Shown: positions 55,849 to 64,000 of the stretch, piece after piece
Layout of the letters: each line of letters starts with the position of its first letter
How positions within the stretch are numbered: the stretch's first letter is position 1
Assembly: GCF_000482725.1 (NCBI RefSeq)
Contig: NZ_KI519477.1
Coordinates: forward strand, 28,787-92,786
DNA length: 64,000 nucleotides
Reading direction: 5' to 3'
Origin: Psychromonas arctica DSM 14288
GTDB lineage: Bacteria; Pseudomonadota; Gammaproteobacteria; Enterobacterales; Psychromonadaceae
Made by a program: the position numbers and the translations under genes
Notes under the pieces: model-generated
What the model was told of the DNA's origin: nothing
The model's input: only the letters and a program-made list of their open reading frames with translations
Database searches by the model: none

Positions 55849-56640
55849 TTAACCTTTCCAATCCTTTAATGACTCTAGAGTAAAACGCTGTTTTCCTAAA
55901 CGAAAGACACTCTGTTGAGGCATTATTTCTACCAATTCAACCGCTCCAACATAATCACCAACTCGCATATCCACACCATTAATACGGATCCAGCGATCAC
56001 TAGCTTTAGTTGAATAAACATGAGAGTCATAGCTCATCACAGGGACTTGATATTGGAATTGTGCAGGCATTTTTGTAATGTCAGATTCTACAACTGGTTG
56101 ATCATTAACAACTTGGCTCGGCACTGATTGTTGGCCTTGCTCAAGTTCAACAGCTAACGCGAAACGTTGCTGTAAATCACTGGGCACATCGGCTAGCGCA
56201 AGACTATTTTCAACTTCATCACTTTTTGTTGTGGTAAGTTCTAATTTATCATTCTGTGTGTTTTTTTCTGCAGATATAAAAGTTTGTGTACTCGTAACTA
56301 GCGCTTTTTTCTGTAATTTGGGTAAAGGTTTAGTTTTGAAATCAATTTCACTAACCTCATGAATAGGCTCTCTTACCCATTTGGGCTGTTGTGATATAAC
56401 AGGTACCACTTGAACGCTAGATGTTTGTGTAGGGCTTGCGGTGATGGTTACACGATTAGTATTTGCTGTCACACTCTCTACTGGTTTAAATAATAAATAC
56501 AAAACCAGCACTAATAACAACACGATTATCAATAAAGCGGCTGCCACGACTAATTTCCAATTTTTATCTGTTGATTTATCTATCAATAGCGTCTCTGGAT
56601 GATGCTTATTTTTTTCTAAAGCTTTTAATATCGTAGACAT
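55849..56640 (-). CDS. gspB: GspB/ExeB: type II secretion assembly protein B
   Basis: GspB works with GspA to place the secretin GspD in the outer membrane through peptidoglycan. The 263-aa protein has a short cytoplasmic start (MSTILKALEKNKH), one membrane segment (about 29-51), a low-complexity periplasmic linker, and the conserved C-terminal GspB domain (about 195-263, RWIRINGVDMRVGDYVGAVE). It lies 7 bp after gspA. The main gsp operon is not in the window. Confidence 0.88.
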   Translation of the reverse strand: MSTILKALEKNKHHPETLLIDKSTDKNWKLVVAAALLIIVLLLVLVLYLLFKPVESVTANTNRVTITASPTQTSSVQVVPVISQQPKWVREPIHEVSEIDFKTKPLPKLQKKALVTSTQTFISAEKNTQNDKLELTTTKSDEVENSLALADVPSDLQQRFALAVELEQGQQSVPSQVVNDQPVVESDITKMPAQFQYQVPVMSYDSHVYSTKASDRWIRINGVDMRVGDYVGAVELVEIMPQQSVFRLGKQRFTLESLKDWKG

Positions 56641-56647
56641 AACGATC

Positions 56648-58363
56648 CTATAACAACGATGGAATATTAGGTTCTGTTTGTTGCACTAAGAACATCAAGG
56701 TACGTCGCCCTACAATGCCGTCAGCAACTAACCCATTATCATTTTGAAATTCAATTACTTGTTCCTTGAGCTTCCAATCAAAGCGTTGTTTATTAGTCGT
56801 TTTCAGACCATACAAGTTATTTAATTGTGTGCTTAACCATACAACTCGCTGGCTTTTTTCACCGAATTTTAGAGGCTTACTAATATCAAAGGGAGTTCGC
56901 CATAATAAAGTCAGGCCGCCATTCCAATACTCTTCTAACCACTCTTCGGATACAGATATTTTTTGCTTACCTATTAACACTTCATATTGCGCTTTACCTT
57001 GCTGCTGGGTTTTATAAAGCACTGCATATACAACATCTTGATCGCTAGCCAGCTTAACCACCGCAGGATAATTTAACTGCTGTAGTTTTTGTAACGAAGT
57101 ATTATCAGAAAAACATAACAATGAAGCAACCTCCCCCTGTTCACAGGTTGCATCCGCCAAATCAACTTGATAACCCCAAACTGCATATAAGGTTTGCAGC
57201 GCGTTTGCAAAGTAACCCTGGCTTAAGTCTAATTCAGGATAACTATCGAACCAGGTATAAATATCACTTTCTGAGTTTATACTTTCTGTCATTGTAGAAG
57301 GCAAAAGACTCACGTCATTAACTTCTGATTCTGTTTGCAGCTGTTCTGCTTTAACTTCTGCTACTTGTATTGATGTAGAGACCGATGCAGATGAGTCAGA
57401 AAAACTAAACTCCCTAAGAGTTTCAATGGCTTGTTGAGGTTGATTAAAATGGTGATATATTTTGGGTGCTTGCCAGACTGTGAACCCCGTTAACAGTAAT
57501 AATAAAACAAACCGCCAAAACAGCTTAACGGATTCAGTTGCATGACCATCGTCTAGACTCAAATCAATTTCTTTTACCGCTAAATCGATCATTTTAGCCG
57601 TTACTTTAGGCGAACTTTGGCTATATGCACAGAGCATACTTCGATCGCAAATAAGATTAATTAAACGTGGGATACCTCGGCTATATTTAAATATACGCTT
57701 TAATAATCGAGTTTCAAAAATAGGATAGCTTGCCCCCGCTACGTTGAGGCGATGTTGTATATAATATTCACTTTCTTGCAAAGTCAGTGGCAATAAATGA
57801 TAACGTGCAGTAATACGTTGTGCCAATTGGCGTAATTTATTTTCTTTAAGTTTTTGTTGTAGCTCCGTCTGTCCAATCAAAATAACTTGTAATGGTTTTT
57901 TATTGTTGGACTCAATATTAGTTAACAACCTTAATTGCTCTAGCACTGAAAAACTTAAATGTTGCGCTTCATCAATTAGCACAATTGCACTACGTCCTTT
58001 CTCTAAATTGTTCAACATCCAACCACTGATCGCATCAAATAAAGTTTTTAAACTCGCTCTACTCTGTTCATATTCAATATTGAGTTGATCACAAATAGTC
58101 GCTAATAACTCAACTTCTGTTTGTGCTGGGTTCAGTATGAAAGCGATATCCGTTTCTGCTGGCATATCCTCTAACAGTGCTCGGCATACAGTAGTTTTAC
58201 CTGTACCGACTTCTCCTGTTAATAAAACAAAACCACCATTGCCCTGTAAGCCATACATTAAGTGTGCAAGAGCTTCTTTATGGCGATCACTTAAAAATAA
58301 AAAGTCGGGATCGGGAGAAATTGAAAATGGTTGTTCTTTTAACGAAAAAAATTCTTGATACAT
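56648..58363 (-). CDS. gspA: GspA/ExeA: ATPase with peptidoglycan-binding domain
   Basis: The 571-aa protein has a cytoplasmic AAA domain with Walker A GEVGTGKT (50-57) and Walker B LIDEAQH (129-135), one membrane segment (281-298), and a periplasmic part. The periplasmic part includes a region like the ExeA peptidase-C39-type segment (about 370-490) and a C-terminal peptidoglycan-binding domain (about 500-565, VIEFQNDNGLVADGIVGRRT). ATG 58363 has AAGG 6 nt upstream; a start 24 codons earlier is less likely. With GspB it forms the complex that inserts the type II secretin. Confidence 0.92.
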   Translation of the reverse strand: MYQEFFSLKEQPFSISPDPDFLFLSDRHKEALAHLMYGLQGNGGFVLLTGEVGTGKTTVCRALLEDMPAETDIAFILNPAQTEVELLATICDQLNIEYEQSRASLKTLFDAISGWMLNNLEKGRSAIVLIDEAQHLSFSVLEQLRLLTNIESNNKKPLQVILIGQTELQQKLKENKLRQLAQRITARYHLLPLTLQESEYYIQHRLNVAGASYPIFETRLLKRIFKYSRGIPRLINLICDRSMLCAYSQSSPKVTAKMIDLAVKEIDLSLDDGHATESVKLFWRFVLLLLLTGFTVWQAPKIYHHFNQPQQAIETLREFSFSDSSASVSTSIQVAEVKAEQLQTESEVNDVSLLPSTMTESINSESDIYTWFDSYPELDLSQGYFANALQTLYAVWGYQVDLADATCEQGEVASLLCFSDNTSLQKLQQLNYPAVVKLASDQDVVYAVLYKTQQQGKAQYEVLIGKQKISVSEEWLEEYWNGGLTLLWRTPFDISKPLKFGEKSQRVVWLSTQLNNLYGLKTTNKQRFDWKLKEQVIEFQNDNGLVADGIVGRRTLMFLVQQTEPNIPSLL

Positions 58364-58617
58364 TTTAAACCTTAAACAATGTGTTGAGCCTATTGGATCA
58401 GGATCAGAGAACCAGCTTGCCTTAATGAATATCATAAACGATTTATTGGTGAAACATTTTAGAAACCAATTACTACTTCGACATTACTCAAGCTTAACAA
58501 GAGTTATAACTAATATTCAGCGAGATACCTGCTATTATTTTAGAAACACAATGACAAGTTTCTGCATCTTCAGATAGTTTCAGTATAATAACCAAATAAT
58601 TCATTAAGGGGGAAACT

Positions 58618-59847
58618 ATGCGTGTATTTTTAGTTGGCGGCGCAGTTAGAGATCAACTATTAGGGCTCGAAGTTAAAGACCGTGACTTCGTGGTAATTAA
58701 TAGTACCCCAGAGCACATGCTAACACAGGGCTTCAATCAAGTAGGCAAAGACTTCCCAGTATTTTTACATCCTAAAACAGGAGAAGAATATGCACTGGCA
58801 AGAACAGAGCGCAAGCAAGGGATTGGTTATACAGGTTTTAGCTGCTACGCGGGTCAAGATGTCAGTTTAGAAGATGATCTCGCACGACGCGATCTCACCA
58901 TCAATGCAATAGCTCAATCTGCAGATCAAAAATTAATTGACCCCTATGGTGGCCAACAAGATTTAGAGAGGAAAACATTACGTCATATCAGCCCTGCATT
59001 TAGTGAAGATCCCTTAAGAGTTTTACGGGTAGCTCGCTTCGCAGCACGTTTCGCTAAACTTGGTTTTAGCATCGCAGAAGAAACACAGCAACTAATGGCT
59101 AATATTGCTAAAAGTGGTGAGCTACAGAGCTTAAGCCCAGAGCGAATTTGGACTGAAACAGAAAAAGCCTTACAAACCGATAGCCCACAAACATATTTTC
59201 AAGTGTTACGAGATTGTGGTGCTTTAGCGGCACTATTCCCCGAAGTTGATAACTTATATGGTGTACCCGCCCCTAAACGCTGGCACCCAGAGATAGATAC
59301 CGGAATTCATACCTTAATGGTGGTGGAGCAAGCGGCTTTACTCTCTGATTCTGTCGCCTTTCGGTTTGCTTGTTTAGTACATGATTTAGGCAAAGCATTA
59401 ACTCCTGAGAGTGAATGGCCAAGCCATAAAGGCCACGGAATGAAAGGGTTATCAGTGATTAAAAAGTTCTGTAAGCGCTTAAAGATACCTAATGATTGTC
59501 GAGATTTAGCACTGTTAGTTAGCGAACACCATACTAATATCCACAGTGCTTTTGAATTAAGAGCAAGCACCATGGTGGGGATCATGGATAAATGTGATGC
59601 ATGGCGTAAACCTGAACGCTTCCAACAAATGTTGCAATGTTGTGTCGCAGACTCAAAAGGACGTACCGGTTTTGAGTTATTACCTTATCCAACAGCCGAT
59701 TATATGTGGCAAGCATTTCAACAAGCTTTAAAGGTTGATATCCAAGCGATTATCAAAGCAGGTTTTCAAGGTGTGGAAATCAGACACAAACTAAATGAAC
59801 AGCGTATTCAGAAAGTGCAAGCATTCAAAGAGCAGCATTCACGTTAA
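58618..59847 (+). CDS. cca: Cca: CCA-adding tRNA nucleotidyltransferase
   Basis: Cca adds or repairs the 3' CCA of tRNA. The 409-aa protein is of class II with [11 protein letters not shown] (6-16), DRD (21-23), the [11 protein letters not shown] segment and [12 protein letters not shown]. The C-terminal HD domain ([10 protein letters not shown] near residue 255) gives phosphohydrolase activity as in E. coli. AAGGGGG precedes the ATG. The tRNA genes seen here already encode CCA, so repair is the likely role. Confidence 0.96.
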   Translation: MRVFLVGGAVRDQLLGLEVKDRDFVVINSTPEHMLTQGFNQVGKDFPVFLHPKTGEEYALARTERKQGIGYTGFSCYAGQDVSLEDDLARRDLTINAIAQSADQKLIDPYGGQQDLERKTLRHISPAFSEDPLRVLRVARFAARFAKLGFSIAEETQQLMANIAKSGELQSLSPERIWTETEKALQTDSPQTYFQVLRDCGALAALFPEVDNLYGVPAPKRWHPEIDTGIHTLMVVEQAALLSDSVAFRFACLVHDLGKALTPESEWPSHKGHGMKGLSVIKKFCKRLKIPNDCRDLALLVSEHHTNIHSAFELRASTMVGIMDKCDAWRKPERFQQMLQCCVADSKGRTGFELLPYPTADYMWQAFQQALKVDIQAIIKAGFQGVEIRHKLNEQRIQKVQAFKEQHSR

Positions 59848-59850
59848 GTA

Positions 59851-59894
59851 AACCTGACTAAAGAAGCAGATAACGCTCTCTTTAGTCAGGGTTT
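59851..59894. terminator. Bidirectional hairpin between cca and uppP
   Basis: CCTGACTAAAGA (59853-59864) and TCTTTAGTCAGG (59879-59890) are perfect 12-bp arms between convergent genes; the T tract on the plus strand is short. Confidence 0.65.
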
Positions 59895-59936
59895 AGTAAA
59901 AGTAAACAGTGAGCAAAAATCGACCTTTATTAAAAA

Positions 59937-60734
59937 TCACGCTAATACATAAAATAAAGCGGCGCCTAATAATAAACGATAGATAACAAAAGGCAGCATA
60001 CCGACCTTATTCAGTAGTATTAAGAAAACATGAATGCATAAAATAGCACTGATAAATGAAACACCTGCGCCTAACAATAACGACGGCCAATCAACATACT
60101 CGTCCGATAAAATAAACTTTAATAAGTCATAGCCTGATGCCATAGCAATAATTGGAATTGACATTAAAAAGGAAAAACGTGCTGCAGCATTACGTGTTAA
60201 ACCAAGCATTAAAGCGGCCGTTATCGTAATACCTGAGCGAGACGTCCCAGGAATAAGCGCTAATGCTTGTGCAAAACCTAAGAAAATAGCCCCTTTTAAT
60301 CCCGTTTGATACTCTGTTTTTACTTGTTTTGCTTTGCTATCCGCCCACCATAATAATAAACCAAATAAGATGGTCGTCACTGCAATCACATAACCACTAC
60401 GTAAATACAATTCAACATAATCTTTGCCAAAAAAACCAATCGCAGCAGCAGGAATAGTAGCGAGAATAATCCACCATGCCAATTTACTGTCTTGACTATG
60501 ATTTTTATTCTTAACTGAATCAACCCAAGCAACAGACATATTGACCACTTCACGGTAAAAATAAATAAGAACAGCCGCTAAGGTGCCTATATTTAATACT
60601 AAATCAAAGGCTAAGCCTTGGTCTTGCCAGCCAAATAATACCGACGGTAAAATTAAGTGGGCTGAGCTAGAAATAGGTAAAAACTCAGTTAAACCTTGTA
60701 TCAAGGCTAATACTACAACTTCTAAAGTACTCAT
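59937..60734 (-). CDS. uppP: UppP/BacA: undecaprenyl-diphosphatase
   Basis: UppP removes a phosphate from undecaprenyl diphosphate, recycling the lipid carrier of wall synthesis. The 265-aa membrane protein has the two BacA motifs: [16 protein letters not shown] (about 14-29) and [16 protein letters not shown] (about 160-175), with about seven membrane segments. Position after cca matches E. coli (cca-bacA). Overexpression of this family gives bacitracin resistance. Confidence 0.95.
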   Translation of the reverse strand: MSTLEVVVLALIQGLTEFLPISSSAHLILPSVLFGWQDQGLAFDLVLNIGTLAAVLIYFYREVVNMSVAWVDSVKNKNHSQDSKLAWWIILATIPAAAIGFFGKDYVELYLRSGYVIAVTTILFGLLLWWADSKAKQVKTEYQTGLKGAIFLGFAQALALIPGTSRSGITITAALMLGLTRNAAARFSFLMSIPIIAMASGYDLLKFILSDEYVDWPSLLLGAGVSFISAILCIHVFLILLNKVGMLPFVIYRLLLGAALFYVLA

Positions 60735-60771
60735 TGTGTTCTCGTTTAATAAAATAGTAATGGCTTTATTG

Positions 60772-61257
60772 TTAGAAAATAGGTCTAACTACTTCCCATA
60801 ATTTTTGCGTATGTTTAGGGTACTCTGCCCAAAGTTGTTGATAACTAATCGCTAATATAGGATGCTGTAAAGTTGGGGCTAATTCCGCTAAAGGCTGCAA
60901 TACAAATGCATTTTTAGTAATTTCAGCCCGCGGAAGATCATAACTCGCGTCAACCTTTTGATCATATAATAATAAGTCTAAATCTAAGGTTCTTGGTGCA
61001 TATTTAATCGCTTTTAGTGGCCGCCCTAACTGTATTTCTATTGCTTTTAATATCGCAATTACCGCTTGGACAGATAACTCACTATTAAATTCAGCGACTA
61101 AATTATAAAAATTACCACCGTCAAAGCCAACGGCTTCACTTTCAAATACTCGAGATAACTGAAGATCTGGAAAGTGTGTTTTCAACAGCAAGACACCTTG
61201 ACGAATATTTTCATCACGATCGATACTTGAACCGATACCAATAAAAATATGCGCCAT
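60772..61257 (-). CDS. folK: FolK: HPPK (hydroxymethyl-dihydropterin pyrophosphokinase)
   Basis: FolK transfers pyrophosphate from ATP to 6-hydroxymethyl-dihydropterin in folate synthesis. The 161-aa protein starts [19 protein letters not shown] and has the signature [16 protein letters not shown] (about 104-119), with the metal-binding aspartates. Its ATG overlaps the folB stop by one base. In E. coli folK is next to pcnB, far from bacA; here it is coupled to the enzyme two steps earlier. Confidence 0.95.
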   Translation of the reverse strand: MAHIFIGIGSSIDRDENIRQGVLLLKTHFPDLQLSRVFESEAVGFDGGNFYNLVAEFNSELSVQAVIAILKAIEIQLGRPLKAIKYAPRTLDLDLLLYDQKVDASYDLPRAEITKNAFVLQPLAELAPTLQHPILAISYQQLWAEYPKHTQKLWEVVRPIF

Positions 61258-61610
61258 TACTTACTGCCACGCTCTATTTGCACACCTAAACTTTGTGCAT
61301 TCGCTAATGCGCCAGGTTTATGTAACGTTAATTTAATCCATGGCACCGAAAACTCTTGCATAATCAAGGCTGCAACACGCTCAGCCATTGTTTCAATTAA
61401 TTCAAACTGATTTTGCTGGGCAAACTTATTAACGCACTCTGAGACACTAAAATAATTTAGGGCTAGATTAATATCATCGCTGTCGGCAGCTGGGCGATTA
61501 TCGAAAGCCATTTCTAAATCAAAATACAATTTTTGTTGAACCGATTTTTCCCAGCCATACACGCCAATTGTACTAATCACTTGTAGCTGCTTAATAAAAA
61601 CAATATCCAT
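61257..61610 (-). CDS. folB: FolB: dihydroneopterin aldolase
   Basis: FolB splits dihydroneopterin to 6-hydroxymethyl-dihydropterin and glycolaldehyde; its product is the substrate of FolK. The 117-aa protein starts MDIVFIKQLQVISTIGVYGWE and has KLYFDLEMAFDNRPA, ETMAERVAALI and WIKLTLHKPGA. ATG 61610 gives exactly the standard N-terminus; longer frames upstream (to 61685) are rejected. It is divergent from plsY as in E. coli (folB-plsY). Confidence 0.95.
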   Translation of the reverse strand: MDIVFIKQLQVISTIGVYGWEKSVQQKLYFDLEMAFDNRPAADSDDINLALNYFSVSECVNKFAQQNQFELIETMAERVAALIMQEFSVPWIKLTLHKPGALANAQSLGVQIERGSK

Positions 61611-61779
61611 TTTAAACCCCATGATGTGTCTATTTTTTAGTCGCTGATACTTTTTTTTGTAGTGCTTAACGCGTAAACTCGACACGTTATATTGAATATT
61701 ATAATAAGATGGTCAAATTTTTATCTTGATATCTATTATGATGCGCCACATTTTACCTGATTGGGATTAAATAAGTACC

Positions 61780-62376
61780 ATGATTATACTGGCTACACTT
61801 ATTTTTAGCATATCTGCTTATTTTATTGGCGGGCTAAATGGCGCAATTTTATTATGTAAAATAAAAGGTTGGCCAGATCCTCGCTCACAAGGCTCCAAAA
61901 ATCCTGGTGCAACTAACATCCTTCGCCTTCACAGTGCGCAAGCAGCCAGTTTAGTGTTTATTTTCGATCTTTTAAAAGGTGCTTTCCCTGTTTATTTTGC
62001 TTATTACCTTGGTATCCCACCTTTTGCTATTGGTTTTATTGGTATTGCGACTTGTTTAGGGCATATTTTTCCAGCTTATTTTGATTTTAAAGGGGGAAAA
62101 GGGGTTGCAACAGGATTAGGCATATTATTACCCTTAGGTATGGACATGACTGGATTAACTTTAATTACTTGGTTATCAGTCATTGCTATGAGTGGCTACG
62201 CTTCATTGGCAGCAATCATTACTGCTATTGCTGCTCCAGTCTTTGTCAATTATATTAAACCAGAGTTCACATTACCTGTTCTAATGTTATCGTGTTTAAT
62301 TATTGTGAGTCATATCAGTAATATTAGAAGGCTACTGACAGGTAAAGAAAAGAAAATAGTGAACTGGAAACAATAA
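61780..62376 (+). CDS. plsY: PlsY: acyl-phosphate:glycerol-3-phosphate acyltransferase
   Basis: PlsY acylates glycerol-3-phosphate from acyl-phosphate at the inner membrane. The 198-aa protein has five membrane segments and the three PlsY motifs: GSKNPGATNILR (38-49), a central GHIFPAYFDFKGGKGVATG (about 95-113) and a C-terminal HISNIRRLLTGKE. Together with plsB in the same window this gives two acylation routes, as in E. coli. Confidence 0.95.
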   Translation: MIILATLIFSISAYFIGGLNGAILLCKIKGWPDPRSQGSKNPGATNILRLHSAQAASLVFIFDLLKGAFPVYFAYYLGIPPFAIGFIGIATCLGHIFPAYFDFKGGKGVATGLGILLPLGMDMTGLTLITWLSVIAMSGYASLAAIITAIAAPVFVNYIKPEFTLPVLMLSCLIIVSHISNIRRLLTGKEKKIVNWKQ

Positions 62377-62480
62377 TATCCATAAAGAGATTGGTAGTTA
62401 ATGGCAATCTCGTTATAATTAATACTTTAACAACAAGCTAACTTGAATATTAGTTTTTATTAACATTTACAGGAGTTCAC

Positions 62481-62909
62481 GTGATCCTTATTAAACGTCT
62501 TAGCCTATTTATTGCGCTTTCATTAAGCCTATTTAGTGCACCAAGCTTTACACAAGATCTATCTGAAGAAGCGATTGCGAATCGTATCGCCCCGATTGGT
62601 GATGTTTATATTGATGGTGAAATTGAAACTGCAAGTGCAGGTAACGATTCAAGTGAACCAGCAGGTCCTCGATCAGGTGAGAAAATTTACAATACATATT
62701 GTGTAGCATGTCATGCTACTGGAGCCGCTGGCGCACCTATCAAAGGTAATGCAGATGCGTGGCAGCCTCGTGTTGCACAGGGTGAAGAAACTTTAATTAC
62801 CCATGCAATACAAGGATTTAATGCTATGCCAGCTCGAGGTACTTGTAGCGACTGTAGCGATGATGAAATCGCTTCAACGGTTAAGTTTTTAATTAAAGAT
62901 TTATATTAA
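62481..62909 (+). CDS. Cytochrome c5-type periplasmic monoheme cytochrome
   Basis: The 142-aa protein has a signal peptide (1 to about 25) and a class I cytochrome c domain with the heme motif CVACH (74-78). The axial methionine is probably Met116 in FNAMPARG, and two cysteines (Cys122, Cys125 in TCSDCSDDE) make the disulfide typical of cytochrome c5. A spacer of about 40 residues precedes the domain. The start is GTG 62481 with AGGAG 5 nt upstream. It likely carries electrons to an oxidase or reductase. Confidence 0.9.
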   Translation: MILIKRLSLFIALSLSLFSAPSFTQDLSEEAIANRIAPIGDVYIDGEIETASAGNDSSEPAGPRSGEKIYNTYCVACHATGAAGAPIKGNADAWQPRVAQGEETLITHAIQGFNAMPARGTCSDCSDDEIASTVKFLIKDLY

Positions 62910-62935
62910 TCAACTAATTAAACTGCTCTTTCAAT

Positions 62936-62966
62936 AAAAAAAGCGAATTGATATTCGCTTTTTTTG
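62936..62966 (+). terminator. Intrinsic terminator after cytochrome c5
   Basis: AAAAAGCGAAT (62938-62948) and ATTCGCTTTTT (62953-62963) form a perfect hairpin with a T tract. Confidence 0.82.
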
Positions 62967-62994
62967 TTTTTATTTTATGAAAAGGAAATAGATT

Positions 62995-63411
62995 ATGCGT
63001 TTATTACACACTATGTTACGTGTAGGTGATTTACAAAAGTCATTGGATTTCTATCAACAAGTATTAGATATGAAACTATTACGTCAATCCGAAAATGCTG
63101 AGTATAAATATACTCTTGCTTTTTTAGGTTACGGTGATGAGCTTAATACAACGGTGATAGAGCTAACTTACAACTGGGGAACAGAGAGCTATGACTTAGG
63201 CAATGCTTACGGACATATTGCAATCGAAACTGATGATATTTACCAAACTTGTGAAAAAATAAAAAGTTTAGGCGGTGTGATCACTCGTGAGCCGGGCCCA
63301 GTAAAAGGCGGCACCACAGTGATTGCATTCGTAAAAGACCCAGACGGTTATATGATTGAACTGATCAATAAAAAGGATGCAGGTAAAGGCTTAGGTCACC
63401 CCTCACTTTAA
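62995..63411 (+). CDS. gloA: GloA: lactoylglutathione lyase (glyoxalase I)
   Basis: GloA converts the methylglyoxal-glutathione adduct to S-lactoylglutathione. The 138-aa protein has the metal ligands His5, Glu56, His74 and Glu122 at the same positions as E. coli GlxI, so a nickel-type enzyme is likely. Segments [20 protein letters not shown] and [13 protein letters not shown] are typical. A YcbL-type hydrolase elsewhere in the window could take the next step. Confidence 0.96.
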   Translation: MRLLHTMLRVGDLQKSLDFYQQVLDMKLLRQSENAEYKYTLAFLGYGDELNTTVIELTYNWGTESYDLGNAYGHIAIETDDIYQTCEKIKSLGGVITREPGPVKGGTTVIAFVKDPDGYMIELINKKDAGKGLGHPSL

Positions 63412-63437
63412 GTTGCTACTGCTGAACAACTGAAAGC

Positions 63438-63467
63438 AAAAAGGCTGATTCAAATCAGCCTTTTATA
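63438..63467. terminator. Bidirectional terminator between gloA and trpS
   Basis: AAAAGGCTGAT (63439-63449) and ATCAGCCTTTT (63454-63464) are perfect 11-bp arms between convergent genes. Confidence 0.8.
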
Positions 63468-63500
63468 ATCATTAGCAATCAAGAGACAAACATTAGCGAC

Positions 63501-64000
63501 TTATTTTGGTAAGAAACCCACTTTGTCATAAACTTTTGCAAGTGTTTCTGCAGCACGTTGACGTGCCTTTTCAGCGCCTACTCTTGCCATTGCTTGTAAT
63601 GCCTGCTCATCTGCACGTAATGCTTTAAAACGTGATTGAATTGGCTCAAGTAATGTCACAACAGCATCTGCGGTATCAGATTTTAAATGCCCATACATTT
63701 TATCTTCATACTCTGGGATCAAGCTTTCGATGCTTTTACCCGTAGAGCATGAAAGTAAGGTCAATAGGTTAGACACGCCAGGTTTTTCAACTGTATCAAA
63801 ATAAATACGCGCTTTGTCATCAGAGTCTGTCGCTGCACTTTTTATTTTTTTCATGATCTTCTTCGGATCTTCTAATAATGCAATAAAGTTCTTCTCATTG
63901 TCATCGGACTTAGACATTTTTTTGGTCGGTTCTTGTAAACTCATAATGCGCGCACCATGCTCTGGAATCGCAGGTTCAGGCACAACAAACGTATCGCCAT
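63501..64000 (-). CDS. trpS: TrpS: tryptophanyl-tRNA synthetase, C-terminal part
   Basis: This class I synthetase charges tRNA-Trp. Only the C-terminal 165 codons or so lie in the window; the frame is open to the right edge (GDTFVVPEPAIPEHGARI). The KMSKSDDNEKN segment is the class I KMSKS loop, and the rest is the C-terminal helical domain that contacts the anticodon, ending YDKVGFLPK. The N-terminal Rossmann fold with the HIGH motif is outside. Confidence 0.95.
   Translation of the reverse strand, partial: GDTFVVPEPAIPEHGARIMSLQEPTKKMSKSDDNEKNFIALLEDPKKIMKKIKSAATDSDDKARIYFDTVEKPGVSNLLTLLSCSTGKSIESLIPEYEDKMYGHLKSDTADAVVTLLEPIQSRFKALRADEQALQAMARVGAEKARQRAAETLAKVYDKVGFLPK

Noticed and set aside
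55698..55883. Small plus-strand frame of 61 codons after ygiM
   Set aside because: It has no ribosome binding site, no recognisable motif and overlaps the end of gspB in antisense.

Overview
The window is a compact, AT-rich gammaproteobacterial chromosome segment. Almost every gene is a housekeeping gene with a clear Escherichia/Vibrio-type counterpart. Gene order (yigZ-trkH-hemG, plsB/dgkA, yihI-DUF2489-hemN, ygiM-cca-uppP-folB-plsY), a diheme cytochrome c4, a cytochrome c5, an exeA/exeB pair and low GC suggest a marine, possibly cold-adapted member of the Vibrionales/Alteromonadales. A Psychromonas-like organism is my best guess; this is inference, since no rRNA is present.

Layout. 1-684: the end of an apparent integrated element (excisionase-like gene cut by the window edge, divergent XRE regulator, shared operator-like repeats). 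It stops at the 3' end of tRNA-Gly in a Thr-Tyr-Gly tRNA operon. 1137-4160: birA-murB, a GNAT acetyltransferase, msrB. 4322-6731: leucine leader peptide, attenuator and leuA, then a YcbL-type hydrolase. 6812-13329: a DUF945 protein, the cobalamin adenosyltransferase, oligopeptidase A and an orphan sensor kinase. 13405-18801: engB, cytochrome c4, yihI, DUF2489, hemN, anmK. 18919-24771: DUF3624, an IS4-type unit carrying a captured dusA 5' fragment, nfo, a SpoT-type (p)ppGpp enzyme and a META-domain lipoprotein. 24852-33306: a YbjD/OLD-type nuclease, an unrecognised small protein, a YdjM-type membrane hydrolase, recQ, and yigZ-trkH-hemG. 33489-43923: plsB divergent from dgkA, dnaB, menC-menE, a PAS-GGDEF protein and an LpxL-type acyltransferase. 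44124-50949: glnE, a yjfI-yjfJ-yjfK-like PspA cluster with an unknown fourth gene, and a chemoreceptor without a periplasmic domain. 51266-62376: ygiF, a DUF47-pit phosphate pair, ygiM, gspB-gspA, cca, uppP, folK-folB, plsY. 62481-64000: cytochrome c5, gloA and the C-terminal part of trpS.

How the genes fit together. Several neighbours act in one pathway: folB and folK (consecutive folate steps, overlapping by one base), menC and menE (consecutive menaquinone steps, overlapping), plsB/dgkA/plsY/uppP/lpxL (envelope lipids), DUF47 with Pit (phosphate uptake), and gspA with gspB (envelope complex that assembles the type II secretin).

The most unusual structures are the IS4-type unit with two right ends and a dusA passenger flanked by a 10-bp target duplication (19241-21066), the four-copy operator-like array at the integrated-element boundary (217-317), the PspA-type yjf cluster with a perfect palindrome just upstream, and leuA with an attenuation leader but no leuBCD. 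I did not find a CRISPR array, a classical defence island or a clearly new multi-gene system.
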